Shown one piece after another: positions 9,320-20,917 of a DNA stretch of 53,650 bases. Source of the DNA: Chromera velia (lineage: Eukaryota; Sar; Chromeraceae); NCBI GenBank assembly GCA_018398765.1, contig JAHBMJ010004770.1, forward strand, positions 23,929 through 77,578, in the 5' to 3' direction. Below the pieces are notes generated by a model, which was not told the origin of the DNA, ran no database searches, and saw only the letters and a list, made by a program, of their open reading frames with translations. Within the stretch, counting starts at the first letter, position 1; every line of letters starts with the position of its first letter. The translations under genes were made by a program, and so were the position numbers.

Positions 9320-11883
9320 CTACCAATCGAAGGTACCGGTCAGTTCTTTGAAAAAGGTTTCTTTTCCACCGACCTGCAGCGGCATTTGTGCAGAAGGAAG
9401 AGCTGCAATAAGAATGAGAAATAAAACGAATAAGAAAACCGAAGGAGAGCTGAGCATGGATCTGGACACATCAAACGCAACCTTTGAAAGCGAGAAAAAT
9501 GCAGTCACAAGCATTGACTGCTACGCAGAAAGCACGCAAATGGCAGATGCCCATACGCCCTGACTCACCGCAAGCACTCCATTCTGCATCTTCACTTGCC
9601 ATTGCCCGTCTGCCTTTTTCGGTCTCTTCACCTGCACACGCTCACACAACCGAAACATAAAGTACACAGAAGAAGAGGAATTGAGAATTTCCATCGATAG
9701 AAGTTGACCAGAGACAGACCAGCGTGAGAATGTTTTCGTCTCTTCCAGAAGGGAATCCATCTCCGTTTCGTCGATTGATTTATCAAACTGAAGGCACACG
9801 CCGCTCAAGTCACGATCGAGAAAAGAGACCAGCAGTGCGACGAGGAAAAGAGCAATTCAGTACCAGACAACGACAACGGATTTTCCTGCGACACGTCAGA
9901 ATGAAACAGCTTGATTTAAAAAGAGGATGATTTGCACGAGCAAAAGTAGACACTCAAGTGCCCTCCCAAGGTCTGATTTCCCCAGCATGCACTCTAATGA
10001 AAGAAAGAAACCGACCGACCGAGACAAATTCTCCAACGATGGTGTCCTCAAATTCTGGATCATCAAACATTCCAGGGGGAATCGTCACGTCCCCCAGCCC
10101 ATCGTCCTCAGTCCCCTCCTGCCCCGTCTGACCACCCGCACCTCCCCTCCCCGTACCGTCCTTCGTCTGTGCAGCACTGGAACTCGAACTTGAAGCATCC
10201 AATTTCCCACTCGCCCCCCCGCCCCCCCCCGCCCCGTCCTCGTCGTCGGACTCAAACAGAATCTCCTCATCCTCTTCCTCCTCATCCTCCCCTTCCTCAC
10301 CCCCCACACCCATCTTTTCGTCACCCTGCCCATCCGTCTGTGCAGTCACTGCCCCGGCAGGCGCCGACTTGCCTCCTTCTCTGCAAGCAAAAGCGGGAAG
10401 CCCCTCACTGTCAGAATGAAGAGACGAAGTAGAGGAACCAAAAGAGAGAACACGACATCGGGATGGAAGAACACATGACAGATCGTGAGAGAGGCAGGAA
10501 GAGAGCGGGGACGGACGCCGACCCTCCCTCGCAGTTGCACAATCCACGTGGAGAAACACAGAAAAAACGCGCCAAATCCAGGACAGCAAGCCATCCCCAT
10601 CACCACCCTTCCACAAGATCAGCTGACCCCACAACACCAGCAGCAGCAGCCCCGTTTTGCCTCGATAATTCGGCTTGTGCCTGAGGACCTGACGAAGAAG
10701 ACGAAGAGGCACCTCCACCACCCACTCCCCCACCAGCAGCAGCTGAAGAAGAGGAAGAGGAAGACGAGGAAGCTGACGCTGCACCCCACAGATCCAACAC
10801 TCATCTACGTCTATATGCGTCCTTTGCAGGAGAGAAGACGACAGAAAGCTCGACACGAAAAGCGGAAAAGCCAAGCAGAGACAGAGAAGGGACCCACAGG
10901 AAATTCTCTCTTGCACATATCAGGTTGTTCTATTGATAGTTCCAAGCAGACACGCTGATACACATGAGAAGACAAAAAATGGCGGTGACGCATTCCGACA
11001 AAGAATCAACTGGGCATGGAGCCTACCCGCGAAGGCTCCGAGTCCCGTCCCTTCAAGAGCCTGCATTTATATTCATACACATAGCAGAGGTGGGGGAAAG
11101 GCCCGGGGAGAGGGAGGGAAAAAAGCAGAGTGTCTGGTTAAGAGGACGTGAACGCCACAGCGAGGATGCGGGAAAGCGCAGATTGGAGGAAGCGTATTGT
11201 TCAGAAGCAACAAGGAAACAACCTGAAAGGTTTGCTGTGCACGCGATCAATCTCGGCTTCTTTGTCTCACCGTCCTCCTTGGAAAACAGGATCACTCTAG
11301 AATACCCCCGCATCTGCTCTCGCAGCGTGTCCACACAACCCTCCGAGAGGCCAGATAATCAAACCACAGGAGCGAAAACGAAGAGCAGAGAAGCAAACCA
11401 CAATGAAGTGAGAGGCGTCGAGTGGCAAAGGAAGACAGAAGGATCGGTCCAGATATTCGACGATACGAAAATACTCCTCTCCCTCTCCTTTCTCCGGTCC
11501 TAAATGCCTTTTTTGCGGTCTTCCGATACACTACGAAGTCGCAGTCCGTTGAATGGATGGGTTCGCACCCCGACAGCTCCACTGTTTCCTTCAATCCTTA
11601 TTTCCATTCACTGTACCCCTGCCGGAGGCCCACGGACGCACCTGAATTTTGACCTGTCGAGGATCTCCGAGAACTGACGCGTCCTGAGAGGAGAGAAGGA
11701 GAGAGAGAGAAAGAGGGTGGACGAGGAACTCGGAAGTCTTTTTGTCATGGGCATGAAGTGGATGGCAGGCTCTCTCTTTCTCTTACCCCTCTGTTTCTTT
11801 TCTTCCTTGCTGCCTGCCTGCCTGCCTGCCTGTCTGTCTGTCTGTCTGTCTCTCTATCTGTCCGTGCGTGCGTCCGTCCGTCC

Positions 11884-11915
<32 letters not shown>

Positions 11916-12534
11916 GTAGGTCTGCCTGTCTGCTGGTCTGTCTTTCCTGTCTCTCTTTCCTTCTCGCTCTCTCCCATGCACACACGCCGAGGCAGCCAAA
12001 CAAACACGTCAGCGAGATTCCACCAAGAGAAGACTCTGCAGAATCCCGCAAAAACAAGTCGACAATCAGGCAAGGCCACAAAAATCCTAGACGGCCCCGG
12101 AACAGCTGGTCAGCTAGACTGGACGGATGTCGAACAATTCTGACCTCCAGCTTTGCTTGTACTGGCTTTGCTTCCAAGGGATAAAAGTTTGTCCGCATGC
12201 CGCCCTGCTCCCGAAGCCGATCGAGACGCTCCCTCAGTTTGCGCCTCCACGCCTGCAAAAAGACATTTGAGTGGAATTTCTGTTTTCCTCAATCAAGCAA
12301 TGCCGAAGATGCATGAATTATAAAAAGCACGCAAGACCTCTGAATGAGCACAAACACTATCAAAAGGACAAAGCCGGACCGACAGTCAAGCTAGTAGGTT
12401 TTCAGACCGACTTGTTCAAGACTCTGAATAATGTTTCCATCCAACTCTCCCGCATTCTTATACAGCTCCTTGATTGTCTCCTGAATTATTTTGTCATACA
12501 GCGGACTAGGGTCATGCGCGCTGGACTGCTCCAT
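9320..12534 (-). CDS. Transcription initiation factor IIA large (alpha/beta) subunit
   Basis: TFIIA stabilises TBP on promoter DNA for RNA polymerase II. Exons on the minus strand: 12534-12412 (ATG start; LYDKIIQETIKELYKNAG, the N-terminal helix pair), 12252-12145 (AWRRKLRERL), a likely small exon 11683-11642, a Ser/Ala/Gly linker exon 10742-10607, an acidic exon 10380-10020 (a nearly unbroken Asp/Glu run, then LFESDDED), 9631-9569 (KADGQWQVKMQNGV) and 9373-9320 (GGKETFFKELTGTFDW, stop). The last two make the C-terminal beta-barrel strand that pairs with the small subunit; the ending resembles the KDGV and K-A-x-G-x-x-x-W pattern of TFIIA. Phases agree at every junction listed except into the 10742 exon, which needs a phase-1 partner, perhaps 11340-11290 (GYSRVILFSKED). 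Length is about 310 residues, normal for the family. It is head-to-head with the WD40 gene across a spacer of about 0.9 kb. Identity is firm; the middle exons are provisional. Confidence 0.82.
11810..11950. repeat. Tetranucleotide repeat (TGCC/TGTC/CGTC)n
   Basis: Runs of TGCC, TGTC and CGTC variants with few interruptions, inside an intron of the TFIIA gene. The open frames across it (poly Cys/Leu/Ser/Val, or Asp-Arg-Gln-Thr repeats on the other strand) are repeat artefacts. Confidence 0.9.
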
Positions 12535-13435
12535 ATTCTCTGTACTTTGGTTCTCTTGTCACCGGCAGTCTTGTCGAAAAAGAGCGGGTTGACTGAAAGA
12601 TCTGGCACACACGACAAAGGTAAGGGGAGATCAATCAGATCGAAGGCTGCGAAAATCGGCGCCTCCTTTCCCTGCTTTCGGCAATTTTCTTGGTCTGATG
12701 ACTCCGCGGTTACTGAGGGATTGCCGGCTACCTTTTTTCTTTTCTTGACTGACGCTCTATATGAAGCTCTAACTGCCAGGGATGCTCTACCGAAAAAGAG
12801 ACGGATCTGACTTCCTTCAGAGGCCGGAGGGGACGGACGTACGCGATTTTTGCGGCGTGCCCCGGCATGCCGCATCATGCCGGGGCTTCCGCATGGCCGC
12901 GGGCCCGCGGCTGAGCGGCTTCAAGCCGCCGCGCCCCCGGGACGGGGGACCCGCGCGCGGGGCCCCGGCCGCGCGGCCCTCGCGCGCACTCTTTGCGTCG
13001 CACGTATGTCGCACGTCTGTTGCAGTGCAACATGCATGCATGCATGCGCATTGAGCAACACGTTGCGCAGCTATACCAGCTAGGTTCGCTTCTTCTGAAA
13101 GTGAGGTGCATCGACATGCACGCGGGGATTTGTGACCCCTCCACAGAGGAGATTGAATGCTTCACCCAGTACTCTTCACTAGAAATTGCATTGCCCGGTT
13201 GATATTTGAGGGACCAGAAGAAACAAGCAACACTTCCGTGAACAACACGCACTAAGCGCGAGTCATGGTGGTTTGACGTAACAACTTGTCCTTGCAAAGA
13301 GTGGTCATCTGTGTCCTGCTATTTTGCTTCTCTCCCTCAAGCTCTCCAGACCCCCACTGTACAATTGGGTCGCAACGTTCGGGGGGAAAGAAACGACGGA
13401 GCCCATCATAAGAGAAACGGCCAGAACAGAAGAAA
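12535..13435. promoter_or_regulatory. Shared 5' spacer of two divergent genes, with GC island
   Basis: This spacer of about 0.9 kb separates the start codons of TFIIA (minus) and the WD40 gene (plus) and must carry both promoters if the models are right. It contains a strongly GC-rich island (about 12850-13000) with a box-B-like GGCTTCAAGCCG at about 12918, and an alternating ATGC tract (CATGCATGCATGCATGCG) near 13031. No TATA box can be assigned with confidence. Confidence 0.4.
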
Positions 13436-16400
13436 ATGATGTCTCAAAAGTCTGGGGCCCTCGCGGAGCTCCTCCAGTCCCCTGACGAGCATGTGATTGG
13501 ATCAGCAGCGGCCGCATCAAAACAGCAAGCCCAGTCGGAGAACTTCAAGCAGAGAGCTGCAGAGAGGGTGCGGAGATGTATCGTTAGGTTCATGGACCGT
13601 CTGCTGTCGAAGCCGAACCTGTTGTTCATGAAGTTTCACCTGAGAGTGAAGGCAATGCAATGGAACTTCATCAAGAGCATGAACACAAAGTACCTCCACA
13701 AGCTAGAGAGAAGGTGGAAGATGTACAAGGACAAACTGAGGGAGGATCAATTCACTCGACTCATTCTTGTGAGTCTTCTTCTTGTTTTCATCCCCGGGTT
13801 CCTCCTCCCTTAGTCATTTCTGTCCTCCGGTTCCCTTCTTGTTTGGCAGTTCGCCCTTCCCTCTCCGTCTACATCCATCTGCTTGCCTCCAAAGAGATCT
13901 TTTAGCCCGTCTGCCCTTCCAATTTCGGCGGCCATCTCAATTTCTTCCTCGTGCAGACCTTCAAATGAACGTGTTGCTACCCCCTTTCCTCAGAAGAATT
14001 TCCAGAAAAAACTCTAAGCACGCCTCATGTATTTCAGGAATTATTTTGCAGTGCAAGACAAAATACAGCCCTTCGGATCTTATCTCCTTTTCTCCTGCTC
14101 ACAGAACTTCATTAGCATCCTTACTTGTGGCGTCAGGCAAAAGAGTTTCTCCTCTTCAATGACTTTGTGCGTAACTTCTCTGTGATCTTAGTCTTTTCTT
14201 TTCTTTAATCACTTCACTACGCTGCCCTCCTCTCGCAGCCCTACCTGAGGGGTCCGAAGATCTCTCTGTTGACCGGCCTGGAGGACATGGAGGTCAACTA
14301 CGTGTGCTACTACGTCGCACACAAAATGTTCTCTGAAGTTGACGTGTTCGACTCGGGCAGCATTTCTTGGCGGTCGTTTCTTGACTACCTCCTCGCGACG
14401 GGTGAGGTGTTCAGGTGGAAGGCCTCCCTCGCTCTGGCGACGATGGGAACTGAGAAGGGATCGCTGCCCTCCCAGTTCGACAGAGTCACCACGAACATCG
14501 CAACACACAAACCCAGGAAGGTGAAGGCAGTGTTCAGCAGGATGTGGTACTTTCCTGAAGTGCAGAGGGTGGTGCAACTCGAGGAGGGGCTCCGTGAAAT
14601 TCGGGTGGGTGGGTGGGTCCGTCCTTTGGGCTTGTGGAAAACTTCGTTGTCGTCTATAGGCTTGTGAAAAGCTTAGGTTGAGTATGCAGATGTGTGCTGT
14701 TGTATGTGGTGTAGGCTTCGATGGCAGGCACCCCGTGTCCTTCTGGTGTCCGCTTGGTTCTTGTTCTTAAGTCCCCCTTAATTCTCTCCTATCTTCTGCC
14801 GGCCTTCCTTGGCGACTAAGCTGGCGGTGTGTTTTTGGAAGGTGAAAGATCCAGGCGAAATGCTTCTATGCAGCCTTTTGTCCCCTATGCATAGGGGTGC
14901 ATCTACGAATTGTCTCCTCCCTGTCCCTACTACTCCGCTTCACTCCCCGTCTGATCTCTCCCGACACACGTGCGTGCAGATTCTGGACCCGAAAACCTCC
15001 GAGAGAATCCGGACTCTCCCTGGGCATGAGGGTGAGTGCCTTGGAGCAGAGTGGCTGGGGACGCCCCATGAGTTTCTGTTCACCAGCGGGAACGACAAGT
15101 GCGTTCGGATTTGGGAGGTGATGACGGGAACTCTGGCACGGATCTGGAAGCCTGCAATCCCGACCAGCGGGTGGGGCACAGGGAGCGAGGGGAGCTCTAA
15201 GCCTGTGCCGACAAAGAGAGTGACTCTGGGAGAGATGGAATATGCACCTGGGGTCGGTAGTTGAGAGGTTTGCGTGTGTCTGCCGGCTCTGTCACTCTGG
15301 GAATTTATGCAAGGTCTGTTTTCGGTCAGAAGCTCCTTCTGTCTGGCTGTGTGGGAGTGGCTGCACACATTTATCCATTCCCTCTCACACAGCGTGTATC
15401 TATTGATAAAAGCCTTTACGTGTCTTTCCGCTTGTTTCTTCCAACATCAATTCAATCCTCCCTTTCTTCCGATTGTCCGCAGATTTTCACTCTCTTTGCT
15501 GCGGACTACTTTGGCCCCGCGATCTACTCCTGGAAAGTGGCAAACGAAAAAACAGCGTCAGTCGACTTTTTACCCTCAGGCTCCGTTTTTTCTTTCTCTG
15601 TGCTGATTTCTTTTCGTTGACACCGGAAGAAAATGGGAAGGACTTCGGACAAAGTAGACATTTATTCGATCGTTTCTTTCACTCCTTTAGCTTTTCTACC
15701 GAGAGCCTTCGGGTGTGGAGTGTCATTAACTCTGAGCCTCTACCTAGATCACCCAAAGATTTTTCTGCCATGCAAATATACTTGAACCAGTTGCTACCAT
15801 ACGACCTCTTTCCAAGCTCAAGTCCTCCTCTTGCCTCTCCCTGACATTGTGTTTTTATTTCAGCCTGAGGGCTTGTGACTCCACAGGTGCGGGTGCTCTG
15901 ACGTACTCGGGAGAGTACCTCTCTCGGGAGGGACACCCGGAGATAGCCCTCTGCTCTGTCCACATGAGGTCTGAGATGAGACAGGAGGGCGCCGTCTGCT
16001 GTGCAAACAAAGTCCTGGTCAGTCTGTCTGTCAGTGCATGAGTTCGTGTATCCGTAATTCTCCTTCCACCCATATCCCTCTTCTTCCTCTTCTTCTTTTC
16101 CTGTACTTCATTTTCTTTCTGCTGTCTCTTTTGATGACACCACTCATTCTGTTTTCCTCCGGATCCGCTTCAGTTCTTTGACGGAGATTTCTTTCTTGCC
16201 ACACGTCGGGCGGACACAAAGAAAGCGCTCTAATCCATTCACACTCTTTTCACGTCTCTGATTGTACTCAAATACTGTGATGCCTCCAAATGCATTCCCA
16301 TTGAAGTTCCTCATTCTGTGTGTCCATTTCGTGCATTTTTGCAGTCTCTCCTCTGGATTGGCCAGCTGGGTATGTTGGCTTCTGGGGCTGCTGACGGTTC

Positions 16401-19400
16401 GGTTGTCCTCTGGAACCCCCAGAGGCGGACTGTGGTGTTCAAACTTATGGGACACACAAAGGGGGTCACCCAGCTGGCTTACTGTCCGCAGGTGTGTGCG
16501 TTTGGGGTGGGTGGGTGGGGGCGTGGCAGACACGAAGCGAGAAAGAGAGACAGATGAATGAGTACTGATGGGTGCAAGGTACGTTGAAAAGGCCTGGAAC
16601 CAGAGAAAGACAAAAAAAGGGACGAGAACAAGACGAAAGAGGGAGAGAAAGAAATCAAAAGAGAAGAATCCGATCAGACAATTATTCCTTGCCTTCTTTT
16701 TGATAGCTGATTTCTTCGTTTCGGATTTGTTGATATTTTCCTTCCTCTCCATTCCTGATTCCTGCTCGATCTTTGCCCGCTGTCGCACCTCCCTCCCTCC
16801 CTCCTTGTCGCAAGGTCTGGCTGCTCCTCTCGGGAGGATTCGACACCTTCGTCTGCCTCTGGGACCCCAACATTGGTCGGTTGGTAGGAGGGTGGTGTGG
16901 CAATTTGGTTTCTCTCTGTTGGTCTTTCTGATTTGCTTGATCTAGAGAATTCTTGCCGGCGATGATGCGTTGAACGTATGCCATGGATAGGGATGATTAC
17001 GAATAAAGTCAATGAAATTCATGGTCTCATTTTTTTGTGCTGTAGATACGTGCAAAAGCTCACCCTAAAGCGTTTCTTGTTCTCGCATTTTTTCTTTCTT
17101 TTTCACTCTCCCCCGTATTTCTGTGGTGCTCGGGTCTTCAGCTATGCGACTCACCTGATCGGTAGACCTGAACAGGCCAGAGACAAAAAGAGACCACCGT
17201 GGCTTGCTTCCCTCTCTGATCTCACTGCAGGAATTCGCACGGGCACTTTACGGGGCCACATGGGGCACTTATCGAAAGTCGTGTGTGTCCCCGGAACAAG
17301 TGAGGCTGTGACCATGGATGAAGCTGCGAATGTGAAGGTACGCCCTCCCTCAGTCGGTTCTTGTTCGGCATGCACCATAGTAGTGACACAATCTTGCCCC
17401 TTCCTTCTTGAATCAAACGTATCTGTTTTTCATTCTGCCACCCCCCACACGCCCTCTTAATTTCCCATTGCAGATTTGGGATCTGCGCCGGACATCCCTG
17501 CTCCAGCGCATCCACCTGAACTGCGAGGCCGTGGATGGAGAGCCTCTGAAGGCACAGGACCTGTGCATAATCGACAGGTAGGAAGAGCAGGGCAAGGCAG
17601 AGGTTCCCCTCACGATGTGGACAGAGATGAAGGAGCGAGCGCGTGTTGGGCCCTGTGCCTGCATTCCCAGAATCAGGAGAAGTGGAAGGAAGAGGAGGTA
17701 TTCCATTTTGTGCGGCATTTTGAATCTTTTGATGTGTTCTGTGTCCCTCCTTATTTCCATTGGCTCTTCCTGCTGCCACTAAATTTCGCCTCAAACCGTT
17801 GAGGTTTTCTTTCTCTTCCTTTAATTGTTAAAATTTTCTTTTCTGAGTGTGAACAAAACGCGTGGAATGTATTGGGTTTTCACTGTGATTGTCACTCTGT
17901 TCTCTCTCTCTCTCTCTCTCTTTTCTAAAAAAACGGAGATGCCATTTATGAGTGAAGGGCTATGATCGAGGGGCATTGGCTCGATGCCATCATGCCGTCT
18001 CGTGTTTGCTTCCTGGCTCTTTTTGTTTTGATTCAGGATGCGGATGGTGGTGTGTGGACGCACAACTGCCCACTTTGTCCGGTCGATGCAAGAGGGCTCC
18101 TCAGGAGGCGGGGGAGGCAACTCGAACAACTCTGAGTCCCTTCCTCTGGCTGCTCGGTTGGTTGGTAGGTTTCCTTCTTGTCTTCTTGTTCGTGAAGAGA
18201 TCGAGGCTTTACTTGTTGCCTAAGTGAGGGCGAGGCTAGGGACATCTCCTCCGTTCTCTCTGAATTGTGGGAGGGGTCTGAGGGTGTTCTCATGTTTTTC
18301 CCCAGGCACAGCATGAATGCAAAACGGTGTTTTTTTTAGTCGGTCCCTTCCAAAAGAAAAAAGGTATGGTTCTCTTGTTCCGACGTATATTTTCTGTGTG
18401 TACTCCCTTTTCCTTCTGCGCAGATACAATCAGAGGTTCTTCACTCTTGCGATCCCAGTGAAGAGGGGGGTGCGACTGATTGACCTCTGCACGAACACAG
18501 TCGATGTGGAGCATGAAGGTCAGGCAGTAGCCGTGGGAATAGATCGAGGTGTTGCATTCGTTCTGTGCAGGGGGGGGGCTCTGCATTCCAAATGTTCCGA
18601 AATGGTTGTGAAGGTCTTGAAGTCATCCAATGTACAAAAAGCTGACGAAGTTTTCCAAACATGTGCAACTCTCACAGCCATTTGTCAAATTCGGTTAGAT
18701 CTCGTAGACTTAGTCTTCTTTCTGCATGGCTTGTTGCCCTATTGTGTCTCCTCAATATCTTCTCCAATTAAAACAAGAATGAATGTTCCACCTACTACCA
18801 CGTATCTCCCTTCCCGAAAATCCCCCTGTTCGCCCCTTGGCGTGAATTCCTGCCTGCAGACATTCTGCCTGAATTCGTTACTGCATTTGACATCGACCCT
18901 GCTGAGAAAAGATTCGTCGTGGGAGACTGCGAGGTTTGTCTGCTGGTCTTTGCAGCGTTTTGTGTCAGTGTATCTAGTGTACATCCGTGTGAGGCTTTTG
19001 GTCTTTTGTGGCCCTCTAGAGGATCCATACTTCACGTTGGTCAAAAGAAAGGGGGGAAAGAGAGTGAAGGAGAGAAAGAGAGCGCGCCAAGAGGGAGAAA
19101 GAACTTTTCTGCTCGAATCCTTTTTAACTGTCGTTGAATTTTTTCTTTCTTGCTCAACTCTTCCTCTTCTCATATGCGTTCATCTGTGGTCTTCCCTCTC
19201 TCTCTCTCTCTCTCTCTGCAGGGCAACATGAGGGTGTTCGGGTTCTTCTCAGGACAGCTCCTTCTTGATCTGCAGTCTCATGCTGCTGAGGTCTCGTCGG
19301 TTGAGGTCAGTCTGTTATCAATCAAACGATTGAGTCGCCCTTCCTTTTTTCTCCCTGATTGGTTGCAAACCGTGGTGTTCGAATGCCTGCTTTCGAGACA

Positions 19401-19729
19401 CTTCCTGTAAGTCTTCTTCGGATGCCTTAAATCCTCTCGGCACACCTCCTCACTTATAGTCCTTTTGAGTCAACTCCTTCTTCTCAGTGGCACAGCAACC
19501 AGCTGCATCGATCGGTTAAATCATACTGACAAGCAAGCTCACTGAAACAAATAGACACACGAGTTTGGTTTGAACTTCTTTTGCGGTCCTGCTGGCCTCT
19601 CTCGACTTCTCTCAGGTTGCCCTCGTGTGTGATAAAGGAAAAAGGCACCCTCTGGAAATGTGGGGGGTGTGAGTCATGACAGAGAGAGAGTAGTTTCTGC
19701 CTGTTACTGGGAATCGTCCGTTGATGATG

Positions 19730-19766
<37 letters not shown>

Positions 19767-20878
19767 TGTGTCTATCTGCAGTTCGTTGTGGATCGGTCTG
19801 TGGTGCAAGAAGGAGGCAAGCGCCTCGACAGGGTCTGTGGGTTTTTCTCGTGGCCTTTGTTGTTGACCTTCGTCTTTCAGAAAGGAAGCAAAGAGTCTCT
19901 CTCGACGGGATCAGCCAATTTACTTTACGTGTTGGTTCCTCGGAAAGACGAAGAACCCATTCCCGCAATGGGTTTTTCTCACCGCAGCCCTGTAATGCGA
20001 AAGCAAGTGGAGGTCCCAGGAATTCTTTCATCGCTCTCTTGCTTCTTTCTGGTTTGTTCGTTTGCATGTGTGTTTGTGCGCGTGTTTGATTGTATTTAGT
20101 AATGCACGTCCATATGGATGTGTGCAGATTGTCTCATTCAGTGCCGCAGAGAGAGTTGTGAAGATCTTTCAAGACAAATTTGAAGGTCCGCCTGCGAATT
20201 TTGGCCCTAGATAGGGCACATTTGTGTGTGGGGGTGAGAGGTTGACGAAAAGGCCTCTCTCCCCCCGTTTCTGTTCCGTTTCCGTTTCCGACTTGTTGAA
20301 GAATGTGTCTCACTTTTGCTGACAGAAGAAAGCTTTTCGAACAAATCAGCTGCTTCGCACTTGCGAGGTTTCTCAATTTTCGTGCACTTTTGCGAACTGC
20401 AGGTAAGGGATGGTAAGAAGAAAACCTTACTTCCTGTGTTCTTGAGGTGCACTGTTAATGCCTTTTTTTTTCTGCCTGTGTGCAGAGATAGACAGAGCAG
20501 CTGCGCCCATGAGGTCCATTCAGCTCGCCTTCCCAGACGCCCTCAGCTGCTGCATGGATGTGGCCTCAGGTGCGTGCGTCAGCATTCAAGTGGAAGAACG
20601 ATCTTCTCTTTCTCTTCCTGAGCATGCCTTCAGATGGACAAACTTTTTTCACTTCTTCAGAAAACGAAGGCGGCCGCTTCTTGCCACTTGTCTCTTGGAT
20701 CGCCCGCTGCCCTTTCAGTACAATTTCGGTGTTCCCTTTTTATTTCCTCTGCTTTCCTTTGCTTCCTTCCTGCCTGCCTGCAGGTATTGCTGCCGTCTCA
20801 ACGTTCTCGTCACGACTTGTCTGGTCAGTCAGACGGAAAGAAGTGAAGATTATTTTGTTCTCTAGCACCCACAATCGT

Positions 20879-20917
<39 letters not shown>

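Noticed and set aside
9632-9808. Open frame reading FDKSIDETEMDSLLEE as an exon of TFIIA
   Set aside because: It has an acceptor-like CAG, but inserting it would separate GEFVS from VKRPKK, which align directly with the continuous TFIIA beta strand. I treat it as intron, with some doubt.
11717-12184. Cys/Leu/Ser/Val-rich open frames on the plus strand and Asp-Arg-Gln-Thr repeats on the minus strand
   Set aside because: They are translations of a tetranucleotide microsatellite.
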